Assembly (NCBI GenBank): GCA_021927905.1
Contig: BLLK01000074.1
Span: 124,001-188,000 of the forward strand
Origin: Chaetoceros tenuissimus
Lineage: Eukaryota > Bacillariophyta > Thalassiosirophyceae > Chaetocerotales > Chaetocerotaceae
Direction of reading: 5' to 3'
Length of the DNA: 64,000 bases
Below are positions 30,217 through 40,484 of this stretch, in pieces. A model generated the notes under the pieces. That model was given only the letters and a program-made list of their open reading frames with translations. It was not told where the DNA came from and ran no database searches. The number at the start of each line of letters is the position of its first letter. The stretch's first letter is position 1. A program made the position numbers and the translations under genes.

Positions 30217-33200
30217 ATGTCTGGCCCAGTAGATACAGATGATTTCTATGGGCTCGACTTCTATACCCTTGAGCCAATCACAGAAGAAGGCACAGAAGAT
30301 CAGGATGATTCTCTTGAAACTCTAGAAAGTATGAACCTCAAAGATGATCAAGAGAAGGTGCTTCTTGTCAATAGTCCAACTGCAAGTGGCAGTATTCGCG
30401 ATGTGATGAACTCTTCTTCAAAAAGTCTTGTGAGGGAGACTTCCGAGAGTAAAATTCTTTCCGACGATGCAGATGATTACAATGTAGATAAAAGAGAGGA
30501 AGAAGTGCTTTCTGACGCAAGTAGGGGGCATGATAGTGCAGATAATAACGATGCTAGTAGTGTAGATACAGTAAAGATTAACAATTCCAATAGTTCTCTC
30601 GTCAAGGGCATTGGAGAGGAGAAAAAGATCGACGATGTAACTCCTAGTGATGACGTAGAAGGAACCACTTCTAGTAGACAAGCAGCTGGGATTGAAGTGC
30701 TTGCAGGAATGGCGGGTATGTCTGCAATTGGTGTCGCTGCCCTATCTAACTCTTCTCTTGAAGAAGACGAAGATAATGATTCTACAAATGGGCGTCAGGT
30801 CGAAAGACATGTTAGCGATGAAGAAATAGATGCTATTCGTAATAAATGGGAGAAGGTAGCAGAAGAAAGCACTACTGATGCAAATTTAGATGCTGAATTA
30901 GATGCTGAATTAGATGCTGAATTGGATGCTGAAATGTTTGATAATCCCTACAAAAATACAAAATCTGATTCTGGTGATAGTGATCGTCTAGCAAAATTGC
31001 TTGAAGAGGGATCCGGACATGATAGTGAAGAAGCACCGGATGATGATATCGACATTGAAGCAACAGACTCATTTGTTGCAGATGAGCTAGCTGCACTTAC
31101 CAATGATGATGCTCCTGAAAAGGAAGCGGATCAACAGCAAAATAGAATCGAGGACATTCTTCAAGGACTTGAGAATGAAGAAGAAGAATCTGTTGATTCC
31201 AATGAAGAAAGACTTCGACTTGAAGCAGAAGAACAGGAAGAACGACTCCGTCTGCAAGCAATCAAAGCTGCTGCCCTTGCAGATGAGGTTGCTGCAAGTC
31301 AGCATTCAGTAGAAATGGATGATATCGATGAGGAAGAAGCTACCCAACAAGAAGCAGAAGAGATCGCACTGAAACTTCAAGCTCAGAAAGCTCAAGAACT
31401 TGCTCTTGAAACAGTTCAAAGCCAACATTCCGTAGAAATGGATGATATTGACAAACAAAACTCGTTAGAAGAAATTGCAAAAGAAGAAGAGCTTAAAATG
31501 CAAAGCGAAAAAGCTGCAGCTCTTGCACTTGAGATTGATGAAATGGAGACAGAGATAGAAGAAGAACCTGCTATTGTTAATGACGATAGTGCGAATATTA
31601 TTGATGAGGACTCCACTCCTGTCACAGACGAAACAGAGGAAGAACAAACCTTTGATGAAGTTCCATTGGATTCAGAAGAAGAATCAATGGCTACTCCTAT
31701 TCTTGCTGCGTCTGCAATTGGGGTTGCAGCTGTTGCGACTGGCGTAGCATTAAATGGTGATAGTGACAAAGAAGACTTTGATAGCGAAGATCCTGATCGA
31801 GCTATAGAAGCAGATAAAACTGAAGAATTTGACGCAGAGAAAGAGCAAGAGGCTGAGGGTGAGATAGAAACTGTCAGTATTGCAGACGAAGTTGCTGCAA
31901 CGAATGAAGCAGAAGTTGAAGAGCCTACTGTTGATGATATTGTCGATGAGCCAGAGCAGGAGCATGCAGAGGATGAAACTCCAACTATGGGCATTGTAGA
32001 TGAGCCAGAGGAAGAACATGCAGAGGATGAGGCTCCAACTGATGAGATTGTAGATGAACCTGCAGAGGAAGAACCTGAAGATAACGAAGCTCCAACTGAT
32101 GATATTGTAGATGAGCCTGCAGAGGAAGAGCCAGAAGAAGAAGCTGAAGATGATGAAGCTCCAACTGATGATATTGTCGATGAGCTTGCAGAGGAAGAAT
32201 CGGAAGCAGCAGCAGCTGGTGATATTGTAGATGAGCCAGAAGAAGAGCCGGAAGCAGCAGCAGCTGAGGAGCCAACTGATGATATTGTAGATGAGCCAGA
32301 GGAAGAACTTGAAGAGGACGGATCGCAAACTAAGTCACTTGATGGAGTTCCATTGGATTCAGAAGAAGAATCAATGGCTACTCCTATTCTTGCTGCATCT
32401 GCACTCGGGGTTGCAGCGATTGCGACTGGCGTAGCATTAAGCGGTGATAGTGACAAAGAAGATGGAGTCGATGTTGACCCAATTGATGATGCTGATTCAG
32501 ATAAGTCACAACTAGATGAGTTAGATGATGATGCTATTGCAGATGAACCAGAGCAAGAAGCTGGAGTGGACGAAGCTCCAACTGAAGACATTGTAGATGA
32601 GCCAGAGGAACAATCTGGAGAAGCAGTTGCTGATTCAGAAACTGAAGATATCGCTGATGAGCCAGAGCAAGAAGCTGAAGTGGACGAATCTCCGACTGAC
32701 GACATTGTAGATGAGCCAGATGCACAATCTGAAGAAGCAGTAGATGATGATAATGCAGATGAGCCAGAAGAAGAGGCAGATTTCGTCGAGACAGAAGATA
32801 TTGACGATGCTGCTGATGTTTCAAGTTCTGCTCCCAATACAGGGATGCTTAATGTACACGCACAGTTGTTAGGTGTCGCTGCTGTTGCAAGTGCTACTGC
32901 TATAGCAGTTAGCGGTGATAGTGACAAGGAAGACGAAGACAATAGTGAAGTTGCTGAGACTACAGAGCAAGTTGATGATGAGTCTGCACCAATTGAGAAT
33001 GAGGAGCAAGGCTTCTTAACGGAGGAATCATTTGATGTTGATGAAGATGCTATCTTTGCAGCCGACCCTGATGAACCTGCTTCGAAAGAATTTATCGACA
33101 ACGATGAATTTGATGATCAAGAAGCTCAGTTGGCGACAAATGATGTTGATAGCATTGAAGAGACACCTGTAGAAGAGCATGCTGTCGATGATGAATCCGA

Positions 33201-34296
33201 TTTACTGGATGAGGCAATTGATACTTCGCCATCATTGGAAGAAGGTGAGATTCTTCCAGTCGCTTCAGATGAGGCAGTTGATGTCGAGGTTGAAGACGAT
33301 GATGAATCATTCGCTGTTGATGATGATCTAATATTTGAAGAAAATGAAGACGAAAAAATCAATAATGAAAGCATGGAGTCAGATGTTTCTCCATTAGGTA
33401 TGGAATCTCAAGATGGAGAAAAGTCGATGGTATCTACTTTGACTCCAGAAGAAGATCTGCATGATCATGCAGCAGAGCCAGAGCCAATATTGGAGGAAGA
33501 AGCTTCTCCAGAGCAAGAGGAAGCAGCAATGCCTGTTGCGGATGAAACTGAGCCTGAGCCTGAACCTGAGTCTCTAAATGAGGCAGTTGACAAGAAAGAT
33601 GACGATTCACTCATTGCAGCACTGGATGACGATGAATTCAGTTTTGAGGAAGAAGAAGCTGTCCCTGTACCAGTTCCAGCACCAAAGCCAAAGAAGAAGA
33701 AGGTACATATTCCAGTAGCCCCACCACGTACAAAACCAAAGCGAAGTTACAATGATGCACCAAAAAGAACAACTTTTGCCAAGGCTCAATCACGTGCAAC
33801 AGTCGCATCAACCCAAACTTATTCTACCACATCAATGCGAACATCATCTAGAACAACATCACGTGGGAAGTCACCTGGTAATATCCATTTACAACTTTAT
33901 GAACAATCATATGCTCAACAAGAAGAGGGTAGATTGCGTCGTCAAGAGGTTGAGAACAAATTACGTCGACGAGCAGATGAAAGAAATGGTATCTACATTT
34001 CTGGAAGCCGTGCACGTCTGTTGAACATTGAAAAGCGTGATAGTTTCCGCAATGAATTTGAGAAGCCAAGGGATAAAATTACAATTGAACAAGCTGAGTC
34101 CTTGTATCATCGTCTTGTTTCTCTCAAGGAGCGAACGGAGGAAAGGAAATTACAACTACGGAAGGAACGTGAGGACAGAGAGTTGGCATGGCTTAACCAA
34201 ATGTCATCGAAAAAGATTTCTCTCGAGGATGCGAATAAGATTTATTATCGCGGAACAGTAGTATCCCGTAGTCGTAGTAGAGGAAGAGGCATGTAA
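30217..34296 (+). CDS. Large acidic repeat protein with C-terminal coiled-coil module (cluster gene A)
   Basis: A single exon of 1,359 aa, extremely Glu/Asp-rich. Visible parts in order: (DAEL)n at 30889-30933; about three copies of a 35-residue coiled-coil repeat (LRLQAIKAAALADEVAASQ and relatives, about 31220-31540); four hydrophobic Ala/Val segments (about 30690, 31690, 32376 and 32842) each within acidic sequence; many IVDEPEEE-type repeats (about 31930-32330 and 32530-32770); a basic Pro/Lys stretch; and a C-terminal module from 33880 (LQLYEQSYAQQEEGRLRRQ, KITIEQAESLYHRLVSLKER, KISLEDANKIYYRG, SRSRSRGRG). The coiled-coil repeats and C-module recur in the gene at 40485, and the C-module in the gene at 34629. 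I do not recognise the family. No signal peptide is present. Confidence 0.8.
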   Translation: MSGPVDTDDFYGLDFYTLEPITEEGTEDQDDSLETLESMNLKDDQEKVLLVNSPTASGSIRDVMNSSSKSLVRETSESKILSDDADDYNVDKREEEVLSDASRGHDSADNNDASSVDTVKINNSNSSLVKGIGEEKKIDDVTPSDDVEGTTSSRQAAGIEVLAGMAGMSAIGVAALSNSSLEEDEDNDSTNGRQVERHVSDEEIDAIRNKWEKVAEESTTDANLDAELDAELDAELDAEMFDNPYKNTKSDSGDSDRLAKLLEEGSGHDSEEAPDDDIDIEATDSFVADELAALTNDDAPEKEADQQQNRIEDILQGLENEEEESVDSNEERLRLEAEEQEERLRLQAIKAAALADEVAASQHSVEMDDIDEEEATQQEAEEIALKLQAQKAQELALETVQSQHSVEMDDIDKQNSLEEIAKEEELKMQSEKAAALALEIDEMETEIEEEPAIVNDDSANIIDEDSTPVTDETEEEQTFDEVPLDSEEESMATPILAASAIGVAAVATGVALNGDSDKEDFDSEDPDRAIEADKTEEFDAEKEQEAEGEIETVSIADEVAATNEAEVEEPTVDDIVDEPEQEHAEDETPTMGIVDEPEEEHAEDEAPTDEIVDEPAEEEPEDNEAPTDDIVDEPAEEEPEEEAEDDEAPTDDIVDELAEEESEAAAAGDIVDEPEEEPEAAAAEEPTDDIVDEPEEELEEDGSQTKSLDGVPLDSEEESMATPILAASALGVAAIATGVALSGDSDKEDGVDVDPIDDADSDKSQLDELDDDAIADEPEQEAGVDEAPTEDIVDEPEEQSGEAVADSETEDIADEPEQEAEVDESPTDDIVDEPDAQSEEAVDDDNADEPEEEADFVETEDIDDAADVSSSAPNTGMLNVHAQLLGVAAVASATAIAVSGDSDKEDEDNSEVAETTEQVDDESAPIENEEQGFLTEESFDVDEDAIFAADPDEPASKEFIDNDEFDDQEAQLATNDVDSIEETPVEEHAVDDESDLLDEAIDTSPSLEEGEILPVASDEAVDVEVEDDDESFAVDDDLIFEENEDEKINNESMESDVSPLGMESQDGEKSMVSTLTPEEDLHDHAAEPEPILEEEASPEQEEAAMPVADETEPEPEPESLNEAVDKKDDDSLIAALDDDEFSFEEEEAVPVPVPAPKPKKKKVHIPVAPPRTKPKRSYNDAPKRTTFAKAQSRATVASTQTYSTTSMRTSSRTTSRGKSPGNIHLQLYEQSYAQQEEGRLRRQEVENKLRRRADERNGIYISGSRARLLNIEKRDSFRNEFEKPRDKITIEQAESLYHRLVSLKERTEERKLQLRKEREDRELAWLNQMSSKKISLEDANKIYYRGTVVSRSRSRGRGM
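31660..32462 (+). repeat. 116-bp direct repeat pair encoding hydrophobic segment plus GDSDKED
   Basis: 31660-31775 and 32347-32462 are nearly identical. Each encodes VPLDSEEESMATPILAAS, a hydrophobic GVAA-type stretch and GDSDKED. More diverged copies occur near 30690 and 32842. This is an internal gene duplication, not a mobile element. Confidence 0.8.
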
Positions 34297-34628
34297 AGAT
34301 GAAATCTCCAAATTTTTTGTATCCCGTTTTTTAAATGGCTAAATAACACCAAATTAAAACTTGACTTGTTGAAACAGTTCTTTTTGCAGTACTTTCGAAA
34401 GTTTTTCCCCCGTTTTGGGGTGCACGACTGAGTTTTGTTTAAAAATTATTTGTATTTGTGTGACCCTTCCGTTTTGCGAAATACTGATCCACTGTTCCTT
34501 CTAATATGAAGTGAACGCATTCCGTCAATGAGAAGGAAGGTCAGAGCAGCTTATACCTGAGACTCTCTATTCAAATAACACAATAGAGAAGTGCACCCAC
34601 CTTATTAAAAATAGCACGACCTACAAGC
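34297..34628. other. Intergenic gap between cluster genes A and B
   Basis: No gene was seen. It carries the 3' end of gene A and the 5' region of gene B. Confidence 0.4.
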
Positions 34629-37600
34629 ATGGAAATGGAAGTCTCAACACCGGCTCCTTCCATACAAGGACCATTAAATCATAAAAGCAGAACAGAGACT
34701 CCTGAATCTTTCTTTCCAAAGCAGCCACAGACGGATGACCTCAAGATCCCCAGAGCAACTTCTTCAGAGTCCCATAGCACACCGACAACTCATGCATCAT
34801 CCAATAAATCTAATGTCAATACTACAGCTCATACACATCATGAACATGAAACTTCTGTGCCTCCCACGATTGTCGAGCAGAAAATGGCCAGTAGTAGGCA
34901 ACGTGAAGCAGCTCCCTTGCTAGAGACACCAACTACAAGCGATGATACTACAGACAGCATCGAAGAACTTAATCAAGAACTGAAAAAGATGCAGCAGACT
35001 CTTCAAAACAAGAAGCTCAAGAAAAAGTCAAAGATAAAATTGATCAACTTGCAAATTGCAACACTGCACAATACACTTGGAACAGCATACAGCGAACGAT
35101 CTAGTCATAATCTTGATGCAAATTATGAAAATACACTGAGACATTTCCATAACTCGCTTCAAATACGGGAAAAAATTCTGGGCAAAAAGCATCCAGAAAC
35201 TCTTGCAACCTATAATAATATCGGATCGTACCATTTTCAAAATTCTGAATATGATGCAGCTCTCAAATATTACAAACTAGGTATGCCGCATAAATTTGGT
35301 TCTTTGAAAAATACAGTCAAAATTTGGAAAGTGACACATAAACGACAACGGCGGAAATCTTCCAATGGAGATATTGATCATGCACTCAGTAGGACATTTA
35401 GTAACATTGGTTCTGTATATTTTCAAAAAGCATCGTATAAAAAAGCTCTAGAGTATTATACTGGATCACTTTCTTTGCAACATATTGAAAATAAGGATAG
35501 TGCAGCTACCAACTCTGAGAAGCAACTTTCGCTAGCTACGACATATAGTAATATTGCATCAGTATATAGTAAAGTTGATGATCAACGAATGGCGTTGGAG
35601 TTTCATAAGAAAGCTGTTCAAATTCGGCAAGAAGAATTGGGGGAACATGTTGATACTGCTACTTCTTATTATGAAATAGGATCAATTTACTCACAGTATG
35701 ATCAACATGATAAAGCACTTGAGGCATATCAACAATCATTGGATATTCGTAAGAATGTTTTGGATGAGAATGATATTCAGTTGGCTGAATCCTTTCATGG
35801 TGTCGGTAAGGCAAACTATTCGCTTGAAAACTACGAAGCTGCAATTCAAAATTACGTATCTGCCCTTGAAATTGAAGAGGATATATATGAATCTCTTCTT
35901 CCATCGTATGGTATGACCTGCAATAATGTGGGTACAGCGTACTATAAGTTAGGGGATTACGATAATGCACTGGTATATTACATGAAGGCACTCCCTGTGA
36001 AAGAAAAGAGACTTGGAGCCAAACATAAAGAAATGTATAGTATTTACTCAAATATTGGGGCGGCTTATTGGAGAAAAAAGGACTTGGATAATGCGCGAAT
36101 ATGGTTTCAGAAAGCCTGTGAAGTAGATCGAGAGCGTTTTATCCGTGATCATCACCTGGGTAGACGAGCTTTGAATACTCTCTCCAATCAAACTCAAGGT
36201 GTGAACAATGAAAAAAATACGATGGGTCCAGGTGGTATAATAGATATTGATGTAATCATGGAAAATCAAAATGGTTCCACTATTGAGGCTGGGAGTGAGA
36301 GAACTCCTCACCCCCAAGGACAGAAACATAATAGAAGCGATCATGACGCTAGTCAGTCTTCTGCTCTTGATCTGTTTGATGGTGAATCCACAATTGCAAC
36401 TATGGAAGAAGCAAAGCGTCGTGCAAAACAAAATTTGGCAACAGATGCGGATGGAGATGAAGTCTCTGCAGTGACAGACCAACTTTCAAATCCGGGAGGA
36501 GATGATGATAAAGCTATTGGTACTGGGTCAAACTCTGAAGAAGATGAAGCAAATGATAGCAAAGCATTTGCAACTTCAAAGAAAAAATCCAAGAGAGACG
36601 ATGATGGCATCCTAGAAAAGAGGAGAGATACTCTTGCTCGGGACGATACCCTTCGACTTTCCAATACAAGCAAAGCAGCTGCTACTCGAGCACAACGAAG
36701 TGGTAATGGAAATAGGAAAAGTGGTACTTTGCCTGATAGAGTCAAGAGAAGACCAAAAACGAGTTCTGATTTGGCGGGGAGAAATGGTGTTGTCACTAGA
36801 AGAAGTCAATTGACTTCAAGTACCACTACTGTAAATAGAAGACCCAAAACAACGTCTGGTTCACTAGGATCAAAAGGGGCTGTAGCTAGAAGAAGTGAAT
36901 TGACTAAAAGATCTGCTTTGAATAAAAGACCGAATACAAGCTCTAGCTCTATGGGAGCAAGAGGTACTACAGGCAGAGGACGTGAAGTGACTTCAAGATC
37001 CAATTTGAGTCGAAGACCGAAAACAAGTTCTGATACAGTAGGACGTAGAGGCACTCGAAGCAGAGGGCGTGAGGTAGCCTCGAGAAATTCCCATAGAACA
37101 AAACGGAAAAGTTTATCTCCAGGTCGCTTACTTACTCCAATCGATGAAGATGAGTTCTTTGATTCTTCACATATGATTGTTCGAAATCGTGTCAGAGGTA
37201 CACAAATCACAAGAAGTTTGTCACCTGTTTGTACTAGACCAATTTATCGCCGTTTGTATGATCAAGCTCTATATAGAGAACGTCCTAACAGAACAGATGT
37301 TCTCAAGGAGGAAATTCATGGAGAGTACAAATTTCGAAGTCACTCTACGGGTAGAGCAACTTGGAGGTGGAGACCTCAGGAAGGAAGTGTATTCGATCGA
37401 CTTTATCAGCAATCTCTAGAACGTCAGTTAGAAGGTAGACGAAGACGTCAGCAGATTGAGGATGCTCATGCTAAAATGAAAAAGGATGGCACAAGGAGGA
37501 ACTTCTCATCAAGTCATCACATGTATGTTCGAAGTCCAATGAGAGGTCGATCTAGGCGGAGAGCAAGGTCGTTGTCACCTATTCCATCTGTTTTTCAACG

Positions 37601-38174
37601 TCTGTACGACCAAGCTCTATATAGAGAACGTCCAGACAGATCTGCTGTATTCAAAGACGAAATGCAAGGAGAATACAAATTTCGTAGTCATTCTACAGGT
37701 AGGTCAACGTGGAGATGGACCCCCAGGGATGGCTATGCATCAGGATCTGTGTTTGATAGATTGTATCAATTATCATTAGAACGACAACTAGATGGTAAAA
37801 GAAGACGGAAAGAGATTGAAGAACTTTTGTCTCTTAGTAAAAGATCTTTCTTGCCTTATGAAGAGCTCAAACTTCAGAGACAGTGGATGAAAATAAAAAG
37901 AGAAAGAATGTTCGAACATAGGAATGATCCAAAGATTAGACTATCAAGTGCTGAATCATTATATCAAAGATTGCAACAGCAGAAAAAAAGGGTAGAGAAT
38001 AAGAAGTTGAAACTTAGGAAAGATAGAGAAGAAAGAGAGTTGAAGTGGTATAATGATCACCAGCGCAAAATATCAATTGACGATGCTGTGAAATTGTATT
38101 ATCGCGATACATATTTAAGTCGATCACGCAGTCGTGGAAGAGGCAATGTACAGGATGTGAACTCAATGATCTAG
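34629..38174 (+). CDS. Kinesin-light-chain-like TPR protein with basic repeats and coiled-coil module (cluster gene B)
   Basis: A single exon of 1,181 aa. After a disordered N-terminus come about eight 42-residue TPRs of the kinesin light chain/NPHP3 type (residues about 140-520): LATYNNIGSYHFQNSEYDAAL, LATTYSNIASVYSKV, YSIYSNIGAAYWRKKDLDNA, FQKACEVDRERF. Then an acidic/charged linker, four basic repeats of about 29 residues starting RRPKTSS (36746-37085), and a duplicated block of about 90 residues (RLYDQALYRERP, EYKFRSHSTGR, WRW, VFDRLYQ-SLERQL) at about 37195-37466 and 37540-37820. It ends in the module shared with genes A and C (SSAESLYQRLQQQKKR, KISIDDAVKLYYRD, SRSRSRGRG). TPRs imply protein binding. 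Partner and location are unknown. Confidence 0.8.
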   Translation: MEMEVSTPAPSIQGPLNHKSRTETPESFFPKQPQTDDLKIPRATSSESHSTPTTHASSNKSNVNTTAHTHHEHETSVPPTIVEQKMASSRQREAAPLLETPTTSDDTTDSIEELNQELKKMQQTLQNKKLKKKSKIKLINLQIATLHNTLGTAYSERSSHNLDANYENTLRHFHNSLQIREKILGKKHPETLATYNNIGSYHFQNSEYDAALKYYKLGMPHKFGSLKNTVKIWKVTHKRQRRKSSNGDIDHALSRTFSNIGSVYFQKASYKKALEYYTGSLSLQHIENKDSAATNSEKQLSLATTYSNIASVYSKVDDQRMALEFHKKAVQIRQEELGEHVDTATSYYEIGSIYSQYDQHDKALEAYQQSLDIRKNVLDENDIQLAESFHGVGKANYSLENYEAAIQNYVSALEIEEDIYESLLPSYGMTCNNVGTAYYKLGDYDNALVYYMKALPVKEKRLGAKHKEMYSIYSNIGAAYWRKKDLDNARIWFQKACEVDRERFIRDHHLGRRALNTLSNQTQGVNNEKNTMGPGGIIDIDVIMENQNGSTIEAGSERTPHPQGQKHNRSDHDASQSSALDLFDGESTIATMEEAKRRAKQNLATDADGDEVSAVTDQLSNPGGDDDKAIGTGSNSEEDEANDSKAFATSKKKSKRDDDGILEKRRDTLARDDTLRLSNTSKAAATRAQRSGNGNRKSGTLPDRVKRRPKTSSDLAGRNGVVTRRSQLTSSTTTVNRRPKTTSGSLGSKGAVARRSELTKRSALNKRPNTSSSSMGARGTTGRGREVTSRSNLSRRPKTSSDTVGRRGTRSRGREVASRNSHRTKRKSLSPGRLLTPIDEDEFFDSSHMIVRNRVRGTQITRSLSPVCTRPIYRRLYDQALYRERPNRTDVLKEEIHGEYKFRSHSTGRATWRWRPQEGSVFDRLYQQSLERQLEGRRRRQQIEDAHAKMKKDGTRRNFSSSHHMYVRSPMRGRSRRRARSLSPIPSVFQRLYDQALYRERPDRSAVFKDEMQGEYKFRSHSTGRSTWRWTPRDGYASGSVFDRLYQLSLERQLDGKRRRKEIEELLSLSKRSFLPYEELKLQRQWMKIKRERMFEHRNDPKIRLSSAESLYQRLQQQKKRVENKKLKLRKDREERELKWYNDHQRKISIDDAVKLYYRDTYLSRSRSRGRGNVQDVNSMI
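36746..37085 (+). repeat. Four in-frame repeats of about 90 bp (RRPKTSS units)
   Basis: Each unit encodes a variant of RRPKTSSxxxGxRG followed by a basic Ser/Thr/Arg spacer. The units are diverged at DNA level, so the expansion is not recent. Confidence 0.7.
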
Positions 38175-38486
38175 TAAGGGAATGATGGTGTGCATGAAAT
38201 TTAATTTGAATTTTTCTTGAGCTTAGAACTATTTTTAGGTACCTATTGTATTCCCGCTTCTTCCGGGAAGCTGCTGGGTTGGGATTTCAGATTAGGCTTC
38301 TCTTTTCCGTGTGCGTGGGACAAAAATATCATTTTTTCGTCATCTCTCCCTCTTCTCTCTCAAATCTCTCAGCAACTCATTCCTAAAATTGAAAATACTC
38401 CGAGTTCATTAATATCTAGCTAGAACTCTAAGTAGCTTACAGTAGTAAGCATAATATATTGCCATCCCATATAGCTTTAGAAAAGC
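38175..38486. other. Intergenic gap
   Basis: No gene was seen between TPR gene B and the GPCR-like gene. A short ORF at 38217 lacks coding features. Confidence 0.35.
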
Positions 38487-40050
38487 ATGTCTTCATTAAG
38501 CTTGTCTACATTCAGAGACGCCACAATTGCGCGATCAGTGTTATCGTGTGTCTCTCTCATAGCTTCTGGTACAATTATATGGATGATCAAAACTGAACCG
38601 AAAACAGGTCTTCGATCACCATACAGCCGAATCATATTTGGGTAAGATACAACATGTTCTATCATCACTGATCTATTCTTTCCTTGCTCATCACTGATCT
38701 ATTCTTTCCTCTCAAAGTCTCTCTGTTGCCGATATTTTCTTCTCGTTGGGAATGTTGCTTTCACCATTTCTTTCTCCCCCAGACTATGTGGAAAGACCCG
38801 CGTTTTCTATGGGCACCATTAAAACTTGCGCATACGCCGGTTATCTATTCATTGTAGGCATGGCTTCTGTACCGTCATATACGCTCTTTCTGACTTATTA
38901 CTTCATGCGAAGGGTCAAATATAGAGTGCCACAAAATGTCTTTGCACAAAAAGAAGAAAAATGGGGACACGCAGGAATCATCGCTTTGGCCATTCTATTT
39001 CCAACTATTGCATTGTTCCGTAAAGAGATCAATCCTACCACTAGAGAAGGTATCATGTGTTTTATAGCTTCATACCCTCTTGATTGTGCTTCTGACAATG
39101 AAATTGAATGCGAAAGAGGTGAACATGCAGATATTTATGGAGGTATTTTTGGAGCTGCGGGCGGTATGGTATTCATATGTCTTTTGGTGGTGTTGGCAAT
39201 GTTTACCCACCATGTGTACTCCATCGAGAAACATTTTACTTATTCTAAAAAGGAGGATTCTCAAAGCAACAAAACTCCAAAGAAGGACCACAACTTCATT
39301 CGCAAAAGTGAAGACAGTAATGATGCTTCCAACAAAAATGATGATTCGTTAGAAGAAGTCAGTTTGGAATCCTCCGATCTTACTGGAAGAGCTACGGAAC
39401 AGAACAATCAAGATAAGGTTGAAAACAATACAAAGAAAACCTTATCAAGACAAGCTCTGAATCAATCCCTGCTATACATTGTAGCATTCCTTCTCATTTA
39501 CATGCCTGGAATGTTTCAATTAGTATTTAAAATGGCTGGTTTTGACCGTATTACTGATTCAGGTTTTTTTTTTTGGTGGGTTTCATTCTTCTATCCAATT
39601 GGCGGTGTGCTGAACATTTTGATTTACACTCGTCCAAAGGTACAGAAGCTACAAGATCAAGTCCCAGGGCTTCCGTGGGTCCCAGCATTCATGGTTGTGA
39701 TATGGTCAGGTGGAGAAGTACCATCTCTTGCGGATTTAGGTTTTGTAAGAAGACCTGATAGTGTCACTACCGGTCCTAGGGAAGAAAACTTTGATGAGCA
39801 TTATCCTGAAAACTATGTGGATAATGATGAACAAGAGTATTACGAAAAGGCCAAGGCTCAATTGGAAGTCGACCTCAACAATGTGCCTAGCTTTTTCCAG
39901 AGTTACTTGAGCTATGAATCTAGAAATGATGCAAACTTTAATGGCGTTGGGAGACGAGAACATAGTGAGTGGAAAAGTAGCATTGGACCAAGTCAGTTCA
40001 ATGAGTCAAGCAACTTTGACGATATGTCGTATGGAAGCAATGAAGCTTGA
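38487..40050 (+). CDS. GPCR-like seven-helix membrane protein
   Basis: Exons 38487-38641 and 38718-40050 (76-nt GTAAGA...CAAAG intron) give 495 aa. The first exon is easily missed but supplies TM1 (SVLSCVSLIASGTIIWMI) and the loop TGLRSPYSRIIF. The join creates GLSVADIFFSLGMLLSPF, a GPCR TM2 signature. TM3 (YAGYLFIVGMASVPSYTLFL), TM4 (AGIIALAILFPTIALF), TM5 (GGMVFICLLVVLAMF), a charged Ser-rich loop of about 80 residues, TM6 (LYIVAFLLIYMPGMFQLVF) and TM7 (WWVSFFYPIGGVLNILIYTRP) follow. TM7 resembles the NPxxY-position motif of Dictyostelium cAR-like/class E-like receptors. A cytosolic tail ends the protein. Ligand unknown. Confidence 0.8.
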
Positions 40051-40484
40051 GCAGCTTAATCGAAGTTATGCATAGTGTTTTTTATCTTCATTTCAAAACA
40101 AAAATATTTTATACTCCATATGAATATAAGAATGCTTTTTTGAATACAATTCATCAATTCATTATTGATCATCACAAACTTTGAAGAAGCCTTCCCTTCC
40201 TGAGAATCTTCATACTAAATTTATAGAATATTTATGATTTTAATGTCGTTGAACGATAATGTTGAATCTTGACACCTGTCTGTTGCCCAAAAGAGAGAAA
40301 GCGCACCTCCTCGGGAGAACCACTTGAATGTACGTATGAAAGCAGATTTGTAACAACTTAAATATAGGTTGCATAGCTGATTTTATCTCTTTTTCAAAAC
40401 ATAGTATTCAACTGATAACATCTAGAAGAGGTGTAGAACCAAAGCTGGGACTAAGAATTCATAACATATGCAAAGGAACTAAAA
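40051..40484. other. Intergenic gap
   Basis: 3' region of the GPCR-like gene and 5' region of cluster gene C. No gene or clear motif was seen. Confidence 0.4.

Noticed and set aside
31416-33101. A 561-codon Ser-rich open frame antisense to the acidic protein
   Set aside because: It is the mirror of Glu/Asp-rich codons (GAA/GAT read as TTC/ATC and shifted to Ser codons). It has no domain and lies entirely inside gene A.
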